From: Altibacter sp.
GTDB lineage: Bacteria; Bacteroidota; Bacteroidia; Flavobacteriales; Flavobacteriaceae
DNA: 64,000 nucleotides
Reading direction: 5' to 3'
Assembly: GCA_002696485.1 (NCBI GenBank)
Contig: NZTP01000039.1
Span: 1 to 64,000 of the forward strand
The position numbers and the translations under genes are program-made. Shown here in pieces: positions 18,097 through 26,729 of the stretch (positions are counted from its first letter, which is position 1; every line of letters begins with the position of its first letter). The notes under the pieces were generated by a model. The model worked only from the letters and a program-made list of their open reading frames with translations. It searched no databases and had not been told where the DNA came from.

Positions 18097-18108
18097 GAAA
18101 CGAAACCT

Positions 18109-19194
18109 ATGAAACGAAAACTTCGCATAAATGGTCATTCACACCTTCTTCCGTATCCGGAAGAGATCCCGCAATTCATGAAGGATAAAGGGATTTTTTG
18201 GGTGGACAAGGACCGAAAGTTCATGCTTCAGAAAAACTGGAGTCGTCCCGTAACGGATTCGAGTTTTTTCCTAAACGAAAAACTGGAATGGATGGAGCGT
18301 TTTAAGATCGACCATGCGGTGGTCCTTAATTTGTCACAGCTTTACGGGAACGGGTTACGGGTGGAAGAAATGAAACAGGCCCTTCGGTTTCAGAACGATT
18401 TTAACGCTAAAGTACAACACGACCATCCGTCGAAATTCACTTGTGGGTTTGTGGTCCATCCGGGCTTTGTACGGGGTGCTTTGTGGGAAATAGAGCGTTG
18501 TGTGGAGGAATTGGGCTTACAGTTGTTGTGTCTGCCCACGCATTACATGGACACTATTGGCACTTGGCGCTGTATCTTTGATGAAGAGAACGAACCCATT
18601 TTTGAGCTGGCCAGCAAATACAATCTGGCTGTGGAAATCCACCCCTACGACGGGGAGAAATTTATCTTATTGGAAAATACGGCCTGGCGGTTCCACTTAA
18701 TATGGATGCTGGCGCAGTGTGCAGATGCTTATCATTTTTTAACTCTGAACGGCTACGCCGATAAATTTCCGAACATGCGTACCTGTTTTGCACATGGGGG
18801 ACAATTGGCACAGATCAACCTGGGAAGGCGCATACAAGGTTTCGATGGCAGACCCGACCTTTTTGAAGGTAAAGTACATCCGCGGAGAGCCGTTGGTCAT
18901 AAGAATATATTTTTCGATACCCTTGTACATGATACAGGTTCTCTGGAGCTTTTGGTAAAGAATCAGGGAGCGAAACAAGTTCTTATGGGATTAGATGATC
19001 CGTATCCGTTGGGAGAAATGGAAAGTTTACAGCAGTCTTCGTATCCCGGGAAGATCCTAGATCTTGCTATGGAACGAAAGATCCTCAATTCTGAACAGTG
19101 CGATGCGATATGGGAAGACAATGTGATCCAATGGCTGTGCGGAGATGATGAAGCAGCCAAGAAAAAATTAATGAAACGGATCTTAGGTGAATAA
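18109..19194 (+). CDS. Amidohydrolase, 2-amino-3-carboxymuconate 6-semialdehyde decarboxylase type
   Basis: A 361-residue ACMSD-like metal-dependent decarboxylase. Expected zinc ligands are present: HxH at His10 and His12, His178 in VEIHPYDG, His229 in CFAHGG and Asp296 in GLDDPYPLGE. The enzyme would divert 2-amino-3-carboxymuconate semialdehyde (ACMS) to 2-aminomuconate semialdehyde, the substrate of the upstream aldehyde dehydrogenase. I start at ATG 18109, where MKRKLRINGHSH begins; the longer frame from 18001 would translate the GC-rich noncoding element. Confidence 0.9.
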   Translation: MKRKLRINGHSHLLPYPEEIPQFMKDKGIFWVDKDRKFMLQKNWSRPVTDSSFFLNEKLEWMERFKIDHAVVLNLSQLYGNGLRVEEMKQALRFQNDFNAKVQHDHPSKFTCGFVVHPGFVRGALWEIERCVEELGLQLLCLPTHYMDTIGTWRCIFDEENEPIFELASKYNLAVEIHPYDGEKFILLENTAWRFHLIWMLAQCADAYHFLTLNGYADKFPNMRTCFAHGGQLAQINLGRRIQGFDGRPDLFEGKVHPRRAVGHKNIFFDTLVHDTGSLELLVKNQGAKQVLMGLDDPYPLGEMESLQQSSYPGKILDLAMERKILNSEQCDAIWEDNVIQWLCGDDEAAKKKLMKRILGE

Positions 19195-19293
19195 TCTAGT
19201 TAGTTGGAAGTTGGCGCAAGGAAGCAGGAAGAGGGAAATTGCTTCCATACAACCAATACTCCATTCTCAATTCGTAATACTCAATACAAATAC

Positions 19294-19938
19294 ATGGATT
19301 TTCTTCCTCCAGAAATAGATGCCTACGCAGTTGATCATTCGCAGCGGGAACCCCAATTATTACAGGAATTGAACCGAGAAACTTGGTTAAAAGTCTTGGC
19401 TCCACGTATGCTTAGCGGGCATTTTCAAGGACGGGTGTTAAGCATGATCTCAAAACTTATTCGGCCAAAGTACATTCTGGAAATAGGCACTTACACGGGG
19501 TATTCGGCGCTGTGTTTGGCTGAAGGAATGGCTTCGGAAGGAGTGCTGCACACGATCGATCATAATGAGGAGCTGTACGATCTTCAGCGTAAATATTTTG
19601 ACAAATCCGGTTGGGGTGCACAGATCATTCAGCATACCGGAGAGGCATTAGAGCTCCTTCCGAAGTTACAGCAACCCTTCGACCTGGTCTTTATCGACGC
19701 AGACAAGATCAACTATCCACGGTATCTTGAGATCCTTCTTCCGAAGCTATCCAAAGGCGCTGTCATTTTAAGTGACAATGTACTGTGGAGCGGCAAGGTA
19801 GTGAGATCTATAGCAGCGGATGACGAAGACACCAAAGCGCTAGTAACCTACAATAAACTGTTGAACGAACATCCGCGTTTAGAGACCGTGCTGCTTCCTA
19901 TTCGCGACGGACTCACCATTTCACGCGTAAAAGATTAA
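19294..19938 (+). CDS. O-methyltransferase, family 3
   Basis: A 214-residue SAM-dependent O-methyltransferase of the catechol/caffeoyl-CoA type. Motifs: LEIGTYTGYSALCLAEGM (motif I), HTIDHNEE, LVFIDADKINYP (metal-binding aspartates) and ILSDNVLWSG (second metal site). Start at ATG 19294. It may have been added to the end of the kynurenine cluster; catechol-like 3-hydroxyanthranilate or another ortho-diphenol could be a substrate, but that is only suggested by position. The stop overlaps that of the convergent response regulator in TTAA. Confidence 0.9.
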   Translation: MDFLPPEIDAYAVDHSQREPQLLQELNRETWLKVLAPRMLSGHFQGRVLSMISKLIRPKYILEIGTYTGYSALCLAEGMASEGVLHTIDHNEELYDLQRKYFDKSGWGAQIIQHTGEALELLPKLQQPFDLVFIDADKINYPRYLEILLPKLSKGAVILSDNVLWSGKVVRSIAADDEDTKALVTYNKLLNEHPRLETVLLPIRDGLTISRVKD

Positions 19939-20573
19939 GGTATAAAGATCTTATTTTTTATGGCATAAAGCACCAAGCCGGTACGGTTGCGCAGGTTTAA
20001 TTTTTCAAACAATACATTTCTGTAACCTTCTATGGTCTTATAACTTAAGCACATTTGATCTGCGATCTCTTTATAGGTCATTTCGGTACAGGCATGTTTA
20101 ATAAACTCGATCTCGCGCTCCTTTAACGAAGCTACTGAACTTTCTTTTGGCACCAGTGAGTCGACCAATATCTTTGCTACGGTATTAGTGTGGTAATACC
20201 CTTTTTTTATAACTTCAAGCAGGGCATTTTGCAGTTCGCTCTTTTTGGCGTCTTTCATGAGATATCCTTTGGCACCGGCGCGCAGCATTTTAAGGATGGT
20301 GTTTTCATCTTCTTCAATGGACAATGCCAATACTTTTACTTGGGGAAAATGTTGCCGTAAATGGTCTGTGGTCTCAATACCATTTAAGATAGGCATGTTG
20401 ACATCCATGAGAACGATGTCCGGAATATTTCTGGGATTCTTAAACTTCTCTATTAGTTCTTGTCCGTTATTACACAGATATAGTATTTTGAACTGTTCAA
20501 AATCATCTATAAGACCTCCTATGGCCTGAGAGAGTAAATTGTGATCGTCTACAACAACTACCGAATACTTCAT
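19935..20573 (-). CDS. NarL/LuxR-family response regulator
   Basis: A 212-residue regulator with an N-terminal receiver domain (phospho-acceptor Asp57 in LMDVNMP, acidic pair Asp9/Asp10) and a C-terminal LuxR-type helix-turn-helix (about 145-210, LKEREIEFI, YKEIADQMCLSYKTIEGYR). It is the last gene of a four-gene operon that reads lipoprotein, 7TM protein, kinase, regulator; the kinase stop is 6 bases upstream. It should be phosphorylated by that kinase and bind DNA as a dimer, perhaps at the inverted repeat upstream of the operon. Confidence 0.94.
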   Translation of the reverse strand: MKYSVVVVDDHNLLSQAIGGLIDDFEQFKILYLCNNGQELIEKFKNPRNIPDIVLMDVNMPILNGIETTDHLRQHFPQVKVLALSIEEDENTILKMLRAGAKGYLMKDAKKSELQNALLEVIKKGYYHTNTVAKILVDSLVPKESSVASLKEREIEFIKHACTEMTYKEIADQMCLSYKTIEGYRNVLFEKLNLRNRTGLVLYAIKNKIFIP

Positions 20574-20579
20574 AACACA

Positions 20580-21341
20580 TCAATTTGTATAGGTTAGTGA
20601 AAACTGGGTTCCCTCGTTAGGTTCCGAAGTTATTTTCACATCGGCTCCTATTAGTCTGGCTCTGTTTCGAATGTTGCTTAAACCAATTCCTTTCTTTATG
20701 GTACTTTCTGAAGTATCGAATCCCACCCCATTGTCCCGCGCTATTATTTGAAGAACATTGTTACTGTAATCCACATTCACACTAAGATTCGAGGCTTTGG
20801 AATGTTTCACGGTATTGGTAAAGAACTCCTGAAGCATCCTAAAGATAATGATCTCTTTCTTATTATCAATGAAAAAAGAAGTTCCGGTATGACTTAGCGA
20901 AGCTTCCAGGTACTTCAAACGATTAAAACGCTCTACTTCCTGTTGCAAGGCCTCCACGAGCGACAAATTGTTTAGCGTACTGGGATTGATGAGTTTGGAG
21001 AGACTGCGCAATTCATTTAAACTCGTGCCAATGGTCGTTATGGCTTCTTCGATCGCCTCCGGACTCCCTTTTGCATTTTGCAACTGTATTTTTGCCAATG
21101 TTAACAGTTGACCAATATTATCGTGTAATTCCCAGCTCACATTGCGCAATGTGTCTTCTTTGATCTCGATCTGGGTCTCTATCAATTCCTCCTGAAATCG
21201 ATTTTCGGCTTCTTGTTGCTCCTGAATCAATTTGTTCTTTCGCTTCTGAAAAATGGCAAATAGAAGTATAACAGTGAGTGCCAAAAACAGGGCAATAACC
21301 GAGAATATAATTAAAAACGATTGTACTTCTTTTTCGTCCAT
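20580..21341 (-). CDS. Sensor histidine kinase, HisKA_3 type
   Basis: A 253-residue kinase with one N-terminal membrane span (about 8-31), a coiled-coil linker, a HisKA_3 dimerisation domain with His73 in WELHDNIGQ and an HATPase_c domain (DNGVGFD, GIGLSNIRNRA). It has no extracellular sensor, so input probably comes through the 7TM protein encoded just upstream, whose gene overlaps this one by 31 bases. That tight overlap argues for coupled synthesis and a physical complex. Confidence 0.93.
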   Translation of the reverse strand: MDEKEVQSFLIIFSVIALFLALTVILLFAIFQKRKNKLIQEQQEAENRFQEELIETQIEIKEDTLRNVSWELHDNIGQLLTLAKIQLQNAKGSPEAIEEAITTIGTSLNELRSLSKLINPSTLNNLSLVEALQQEVERFNRLKYLEASLSHTGTSFFIDNKKEIIIFRMLQEFFTNTVKHSKASNLSVNVDYSNNVLQIIARDNGVGFDTSESTIKKGIGLSNIRNRARLIGADVKITSEPNEGTQFSLTYTN

Positions 21342-21952
21342 ATAAATCCGATGCTATAGCAGCCGTAAAGAATACTATTAAGAATTAATAAAATTACCAA
21401 ATAACTCAATCCTCTAAATTCAATGTATCCAGATAAAGAAAACAGTGGGATCATTCCCATATAGAATAACAAAAGCGCTGTAGAGATCCAAAAACTAAGT
21501 TTGTATTTCACTATTAGTACTTCATCACTATTCAACAATTGGTAAAAGTGGAACAGTGTAAGAATAAGGACACTTAGTGCACCCGTAATAAATGTGAATT
21601 TATGATATTCCACCCAGCTTTGATACACCAAACTCCAAGCAGCTACAATCAAAAAAATTGCACTCAAAAGAAACACAAGCCTCTTAAATAATTGACTCTC
21701 TAAAATACTGTGATACCAATAAAAGTAAAAAAGGAAACTAGTAATGGTAAATGCATTGTATAGCCAGAAATTTTTAACATCGGCCACATATCCCAAATAG
21801 GCACCTAGAAGTTCAACCATAAAAGTATACCATAGAAAATACAAGAAGAACTTTTCGGTGGACTCCTTATATTTTCCAAAATAAATTGTTGCAAGAATGG
21901 CTGCCGTAAGCTCTAGAACTAAAGGAATTATGGACAATGGTTGAATCTCCAT
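21311..21952 (-). CDS. Seven-transmembrane protein, putative sensor partner of the kinase
   Basis: A 213-residue integral membrane protein with about seven hydrophobic segments (roughly 8-25, 35-55, 63-80, 90-110, 117-138, 150-170, 180-205) and a short basic tail (KKKYNRF). No enzymatic motif is visible and I do not recognise a named family. The 31-base overlap with the kinase gene, and the lack of any input domain in that kinase, suggest it is the sensory half of the system. The signal sensed is unknown. Confidence 0.8.
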   Translation of the reverse strand: MEIQPLSIIPLVLELTAAILATIYFGKYKESTEKFFLYFLWYTFMVELLGAYLGYVADVKNFWLYNAFTITSFLFYFYWYHSILESQLFKRLVFLLSAIFLIVAAWSLVYQSWVEYHKFTFITGALSVLILTLFHFYQLLNSDEVLIVKYKLSFWISTALLLFYMGMIPLFSLSGYIEFRGLSYLVILLILNSILYGCYSIGFIWTKKKYNRF

Positions 21953-21963
21953 ACGCTATGGAA

Positions 21964-22449
21964 TCAATAGTTAGTTGGGGGTTGCCCTCCTTGAGAATAA
22001 TTTAAAGGTGGTATTCCGCCAATATTGTTGTTGGATGGTTGCACAGGCAGGAATCCTTTTCTAAGATCGGACGGAGCCTGTTGTGTAGTAGGCACCAAAA
22101 AAACCGTAGAATAGCCGGCATCGGGATAATTGCTGTTTTGCGGATAGGCCCCAAAATAGATACGCATACCTAAATTCTCTAGCCCTTGGTTACGCGCTTC
22201 GTACTCTACATACTCAATATACTTTTTAAGAGTATCCAGCGAGAACCAAAATTCACGGGTATCTTGGTATCCAAGAGCGGCATTGATTACATTATAGCGT
22301 GTTTCAATAAAATCTTCTTCTAACGCATTCGCTTCTTCGTAGCTAATGGTTTGTTGGGGCGGTTCCACTTGAGGATCGCAAGATGCACATACAATAACAA
22401 GTGCTATTACTGCAGAACATGCTAGCATGTTTTGAAAAAATGATTTCAT
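21964..22449 (-). CDS. Lipoprotein of the 7TM/kinase operon
   Basis: A 161-residue product. It has a signal peptide with lipobox ending CASC (about Cys24), followed by DPQVEPP, then a helical stretch with EEDFIETRYNVINAALGY and WFSLDTLKKYIEYVEYEAR, then GMRIYFGAYP and TVFLVPT, and a low-complexity tail rich in Pro, Asn, Gly and Gln. I do not recognise a characterised family. The gene leads the operon, 11 bases upstream of the 7TM gene. It may be either the sensed envelope component or an output of the system. Confidence 0.78.
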   Translation of the reverse strand: MKSFFQNMLACSAVIALVIVCASCDPQVEPPQQTISYEEANALEEDFIETRYNVINAALGYQDTREFWFSLDTLKKYIEYVEYEARNQGLENLGMRIYFGAYPQNSNYPDAGYSTVFLVPTTQQAPSDLRKGFLPVQPSNNNIGGIPPLNYSQGGQPPTNY

Positions 22450-22834
22450 AATCTATTGATTTTTAAGGTTTCCGTAAAATTAGGTATTTAAATCTTACAA
22501 AAATGCAGCCTAAAACTTAGGCAATTTAGAAATCAATGTATATCTCTGTTTTTCAGACCTTTATCATGTTTTCTATGACAAAGAATAGGGGTTTTTCCCC
22601 TAAGACCTGCCATGTTTTACCTCGCTACTCTTAAGGGGTATCTTGGACATATCTTCTTTTTTATAACATTAAAAAACAGGAGTTATCTCGTGCTAAAATC
22701 AGTTGTTTTACTCTAGATACCCGAAAATAAATATCGCATCTTTGAAGTGTTCAGAAAAAGTATAATTAGCCAATAGTATCCAGCAATGCCCTCTTCAAGA
22801 CGTAAGCAGCTTTGGGGAGGGTATTGTTCTTTTA
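22450..22834. other. 385-base noncoding stretch upstream of the signalling operon
   Basis: It holds the upstream region of the lipoprotein-led operon (right to left) and the downstream side of the PAP2 gene. Visible: a TAATTTTA box on the minus strand (22482-22475), an inverted repeat at 22586-22602, and AGGGGTA near 22634, which reads TACCCCT on the other strand, like a NarL-type heptamer. A 42-codon frame from ATG 22785 has no recognisable features. I see no RNA gene. Confidence 0.5.
22586..22602. promoter_or_regulatory. Inverted repeat TAGGGG-N5-CCCCTA
   Basis: Perfect 6-bp arms around TTTTT, 137 bases upstream of the first gene of the lipoprotein/7TM/kinase/regulator operon. The size suits a dimeric LuxR/NarL-type regulator, and autoregulation is a reasonable inference. 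A hairpin in RNA is the alternative. Confidence 0.45.
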
Positions 22835-23419
22835 TTATTCTAACGATTTGGACGATCTATCACCTTCCATGTACCGCAACACCCGCTTCGATACTTTGTA
22901 GAACAAATACCCCATGATCGTACCTACCATAGCGCCTACAAGGATATCACTAGGATAATGAACCCCTACGTAGATTCTGCTCAATACAAAGATCAGCGGC
23001 CATAGGTACATGAGGTAGATGGAGTGATTAAACCGCCGGAGGGATAGTACAGTAAAGGTGGTAATTGAAAAACTGGAAGAAGCATGACCCGAAAAGAAAC
23101 TAAAGGTAGCGGGCTTTTGTAAGATGCGGATGAGTTCAGAAAAAGCAACTACATTGTTAGGGCGCAACCGCGCCACAAAATCTTTGGTCGTATCTGTGAT
23201 AAAAAGCGTTATAGCAAAAGTTAACAGGACAAACGCAAAAACTACAGCTCCTTTTCTTCCTTTATAGTAATAGAAGATCAACGCTACAATGAAAAGAAAA
23301 AGAGGAATCCAAGATTCGATTTGTGTAACAAACAACCAAAAACCATCGTATTGCTCAATTCCCAGATTATTCAGGAAAATGAATAGTTTACGATCCCATT
23401 CTTTGAGTGCCTCGAACAT
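22835..23419 (-). CDS. PAP2-family membrane phosphatase
   Basis: A 194-residue integral membrane phosphatase. The three active-site blocks are present: KDFVARLRP (KX6RP), FSGHASSS (SGH) and SRIYVGVHYPSD (SRX5HXXXD), spread over about six membrane spans. Such enzymes dephosphorylate undecaprenyl pyrophosphate or phospholipid-type substrates at the periplasmic face; which applies here is not clear. Its ATG directly follows the tatA stop, so the two genes are cotranscribed. Confidence 0.9.
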   Translation of the reverse strand: MFEALKEWDRKLFIFLNNLGIEQYDGFWLFVTQIESWIPLFLFIVALIFYYYKGRKGAVVFAFVLLTFAITLFITDTTKDFVARLRPNNVVAFSELIRILQKPATFSFFSGHASSSFSITTFTVLSLRRFNHSIYLMYLWPLIFVLSRIYVGVHYPSDILVGAMVGTIMGYLFYKVSKRVLRYMEGDRSSKSLE

Positions 23420-23707
23420 TTAGAATTTTCTTTTTACCGGCCCGGTGATCTCGTCCACATCCTCCTTCACTTTATCGATCTCCTTTCGCACGTCTTTGGT
23501 GATATCGAGATCGATGCCTTGTTTTTCGGCGCTCTTACTTATTTCGCTTTTAATGTCATTGGTCGCATCCTTGATCTGCCGCATTCCCTTACCCAATCCG
23601 CGAGCGATCTCCGGCACTTTATCGGCACCAAATACCATGAGCACGATAAAGAGAATAAATGCGATCTCCGCACCACTTATGAATAAAAAGAAACTACTGA
23701 AATTCAT
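23420..23707 (-). CDS. tatA: Twin-arginine translocase subunit of the TatA/TatE type
   Basis: A 95-residue protein with a single N-terminal membrane span (about 4-22) ending in the FGADKVPEIARGLGKG hinge, then an amphipathic helix and a charged C-terminal tail rich in Asp and Lys. This is the TatA pattern: it forms the pore of the Tat system for folded proteins. I start at ATG 23707 (MNFSSFFLF) because the longer frame from 23740 adds residues that do not belong to the family. TatB-like function cannot be excluded. Confidence 0.9.
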   Translation of the reverse strand: MNFSSFFLFISGAEIAFILFIVLMVFGADKVPEIARGLGKGMRQIKDATNDIKSEISKSAEKQGIDLDITKDVRKEIDKVKEDVDEITGPVKRKF

Positions 23708-23740
23708 ACCGCAAATATACGGAAGTTTCGCACTCGACAT

Positions 23741-23770
23741 AAAAAAGCCCCGTTAAAGTAACGAGGCTTT
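23741..23770 (-). terminator. Intrinsic terminator after the M1 peptidase gene
   Basis: Stem 23744-23755 with 23759-23770, one mismatch, loop AAG. Read on the minus strand it ends in a six-T run and lies 20 bases after the peptidase stop. Confidence 0.8.
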
Positions 23771-23789
23771 CAGTTTATATAAGAGAGGT

Positions 23790-26096
23790 TTATTCTCCCT
23801 TCGTATCATTCTTGAACTGATCGAATTCACCTAATTGTTTGCGTTTTGGCCAAGTGTTATTAGATGTATCGATATCGGCAGTTTCCTCGTCGGGATCCAC
23901 AACGATCTTGGTGATCTCTTTTTCTGAAGCGATCACTTTTCCAACAGTTTCATCGTTCTTCCTCCAGATCTCGGCCGGATAGGTGATTCGTTCGGTGGTT
24001 CCGTCACTGTATGTATATTCTGCAATGATAGGCATGGGGATTCCTCCCGGTTTTTCAAAAATCACTTCATAGAAATACTTAGGACTCTTCAATTTCGCGC
24101 GATCCTGTGCTGAAACGTTGTCCATAATGTACTCCTGAAGCGTTTTTACATCTTCTAATGTTGCATTACGCATACTTTCCTCAAAATCTTCGCTTCCCTC
24201 CTCTACCAAATATACCAAAGGCGGCAGGTCACTTTCCTTCATGCCTCTCGCTTCCATCATCTCTCTTACTTCTTTATTCATTTTTGAAGTCACGTAGAAT
24301 TTCTTTACTTCCTTCACACCGATATCTGTAAAGTCGGTGGTATAGAACCAAGCCCTCCAAAACCAATCCAGATCTACTGCCGAAGCATCTTCCATAGTGC
24401 GGAAAAAATCCTCAGGCGTTGGATGTTTGAACATCCAACGTTGTGAATAGACCCTAAAGGCATAATCGAACAACTCACGGCCCATAATGGTTTCTCGCAG
24501 TATGTTCAATCCGGTGGCCGGTTTTGAATAGGCATTAGCACCAAAATTATAGGTGTTCAATCCTTTGGTCATGATAGGCGCCAATGAACTTTGGTCTCCG
24601 GCCATGTAGTCCACAATATTCTTAGCCGGGCCGCGACGGGAAGGATAGGATTTGTTAGGAGCGATCGCTTCCGGATACCATTCGCCAAAATCCTGCTCGG
24701 CCACGTATTGCACAAAGGTGTTTAATCCCTCGTCCATCCAAGTCCATTGCCGCTCATCACTATTTACGATCATGGGGAAATAATTGTGCCCCACTTCGTG
24801 GATGATGACACTTATCATTCCGTATTTAGTGCGTTCGCTGTAATTTCCGTCTTCATCCGGACGCCCGTAATTCCAGCAAATCATTGGATATTCCATTCCT
24901 TGATTCTTTGCATGTACAGAGATGGCTTTGTGATACGGGTAATCGAAGGCCATTCGAGAGTAGGTCTTCAAGGTACTGGCAACCACCATCGTGGAATAAT
25001 CTTCCCATAACGGATTTCCTTCCGGCGGATACACCGATACGGCCATCACATCTTTGTTGCCAATCTTTACGGCCATCATATCCCAAATAAAGCGCCGTGA
25101 TGTGGCAAATGCATAATCACGTACGTTCTCTGCTTTGAATTTCCAAGTCTTGGTATTTGTTGCAAACCCTTTAGAGGCTGCTTCTGCTTCGGCTTGCGTT
25201 ACAATAAGCACCGGCTTATCGTACGTTTTCTTAGCTTGCTCGTAACGATTCATCATTTCTTTCGAAAAGACCTCTTTTCTGTTTAACAAAACTCCTGTAG
25301 CATCCAAAGTATGGTCGGCCGGAACTGTAATATTCACTTCGAAGTCTCCGAAAGGTAAAGCGAACTCATCCCGCCCCCAGAACTGACTGTTTTGCCATCC
25401 TTCCACATCATTATAGACAGCCATACGCGGATAGAACTGTGCAATCACATACCCACGGTTCCCGTCGGCAAAGGTCTCGTACCCACTTCGAGCACGGTCC
25501 ACGGTATGATCCGGAATATTGTACCACCATTTAATAGAAAAAGTAAATTTTTCGCCCGGCTTTAATGCTGAAGGCATTTCTACACGCATCATGGTCTGGT
25601 TGATCGTATAAGGAAGATCTCCTCCTTTGGCATTCTTCACTTCCTGAATATTGAACCCTCCATCAAAAGGCGCGCCCATATATTGACCTACAAAACTACC
25701 TGTCATTTGTGCAGGTGTTGCCCCGCTAGGTTCTATCAACGGCGATTTTGAATCTTTGGCACGAACATTTTGGTCGAGCTGTACCCACAAAAACTCCAGA
25801 ACGTCGGGTGAATTGTTGGTATAGGTGATGGTTTCATTTCCGTATAGCTTAGTGTTCTTATCATCTAAAATGATATCCATTACATAGTCGGCTTGTTGCT
25901 GATAGTATTGGGGGCCCGGGGCTCCACTAGCCGTTCTAAACACATTGGGTGTTGAGAATTCTTCGTACAATTGCTTGAAGCGGTTGTTGTTGTAATGTCC
26001 GGGTTCCCTTTTAGGGGTTTCACTTTCATCTTGAGCGTGACTTATTCCTGCGATTAGGAATAGAACGACCATAGAGAGGTACTTTGCTACTTTCAT
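23790..26096 (-). CDS. M1-family metallopeptidase
   Basis: A 768-residue exported aminopeptidase-like protein with a cleavable signal peptide (about 1-21, ending ISHAQ). The zinc motif is HEVGH (His433, Glu434, His437) with the third ligand Glu456 after 18 residues (WMDEGLNTF). The usual GxMEN substrate motif is represented by GMEYPMICW. This gluzincin subfamily is common in Bacteroidota and probably digests peptides in the periplasm or at the surface. The downstream-of-start gap (26097-26167) separates it from the DUF6702 gene, which is in the same orientation. Confidence 0.92.
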   Translation of the reverse strand: MKVAKYLSMVVLFLIAGISHAQDESETPKREPGHYNNNRFKQLYEEFSTPNVFRTASGAPGPQYYQQQADYVMDIILDDKNTKLYGNETITYTNNSPDVLEFLWVQLDQNVRAKDSKSPLIEPSGATPAQMTGSFVGQYMGAPFDGGFNIQEVKNAKGGDLPYTINQTMMRVEMPSALKPGEKFTFSIKWWYNIPDHTVDRARSGYETFADGNRGYVIAQFYPRMAVYNDVEGWQNSQFWGRDEFALPFGDFEVNITVPADHTLDATGVLLNRKEVFSKEMMNRYEQAKKTYDKPVLIVTQAEAEAASKGFATNTKTWKFKAENVRDYAFATSRRFIWDMMAVKIGNKDVMAVSVYPPEGNPLWEDYSTMVVASTLKTYSRMAFDYPYHKAISVHAKNQGMEYPMICWNYGRPDEDGNYSERTKYGMISVIIHEVGHNYFPMIVNSDERQWTWMDEGLNTFVQYVAEQDFGEWYPEAIAPNKSYPSRRGPAKNIVDYMAGDQSSLAPIMTKGLNTYNFGANAYSKPATGLNILRETIMGRELFDYAFRVYSQRWMFKHPTPEDFFRTMEDASAVDLDWFWRAWFYTTDFTDIGVKEVKKFYVTSKMNKEVREMMEARGMKESDLPPLVYLVEEGSEDFEESMRNATLEDVKTLQEYIMDNVSAQDRAKLKSPKYFYEVIFEKPGGIPMPIIAEYTYSDGTTERITYPAEIWRKNDETVGKVIASEKEITKIVVDPDEETADIDTSNNTWPKRKQLGEFDQFKNDTKGE

Positions 26097-26167
26097 AATG
26101 GTAAGAGAGATTTTATAAAAATTTTAAGAGTTTAAAAATAGGTCTAATTATATATTTAAGAGGCGGT

Positions 26168-26674
26168 TCATTCTAAATTTAACAATCCTTTAGGATTGTC
26201 TTTATCCAAAACCATACTCCTGCGTTTTGCCGGTGTTTTTAAATGAATGATATTTTGCTGATCCTCGAACATTTCAAACAAGATCTCATTTTCGACTTCT
26301 AAGGAAGAAAGCTTCGGAACTTTGGTGATCTCAATATATACTTTAAGCACGTCAATATCGTATTCCTTTCCTATATACGTGAGGGTAACGGGTTTCCCGT
26401 TGACTAAGACTTTGAACTTTTGAAGGATATATTTTTTCAAGTATTCGGCATCTTCTCCCGTTTCTTTTTTCGTACCGATTGAAATAGAAGGATCATACCG
26501 TAGTTGTAAAACATCCTCAATATCGTCCACAAAGATCTTACTAATTATTTGCAAGGACTGTTTTTCTTCAACATACTCGATGGTCGTGGTACTCACATAG
26601 AACTTATGGGCTTCAGAACCACTTGTAAGTATCGGGAATACTAATAGCAGAACACTATAGAATAAAAATCTCAT
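26168..26674 (-). CDS. DUF6702-family secreted protein
   Basis: A 168-residue protein with a signal peptide (about 1-22) and the HKFYVSTTTIEY and SLQIISKIFVDDIEDVL blocks characteristic of the DUF6702 family of Bacteroidota. No enzymatic residues are known. It lies directly upstream of the M1 peptidase gene in the same direction, an association I recall from other flavobacteria, so it may be an accessory of that peptidase. Confidence 0.85.
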   Translation of the reverse strand: MRFLFYSVLLLVFPILTSGSEAHKFYVSTTTIEYVEEKQSLQIISKIFVDDIEDVLQLRYDPSISIGTKKETGEDAEYLKKYILQKFKVLVNGKPVTLTYIGKEYDIDVLKVYIEITKVPKLSSLEVENEILFEMFEDQQNIIHLKTPAKRRSMVLDKDNPKGLLNLE

Positions 26675-26729
26675 TAAATGAATGTTTCAAATGGTATTAG
26701 ACGCTGTGTGAAGGTATTCGTTACAAAGA

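Noticed and set aside
18001..18108. N-terminal extension of the ACMSD gene
   Set aside because: It translates the GC-rich noncoding element into low-complexity sequence; the family N-terminus starts at 18109.
22785..22913. A 42-codon plus-strand frame upstream of and into the antisense of the PAP2 gene
   Set aside because: No family resemblance and most of it is antisense to a clear gene.
23445..23756. Plus-strand frame opposite tatA
   Set aside because: Antisense shadow of a recognisable TatA gene with no features of its own.
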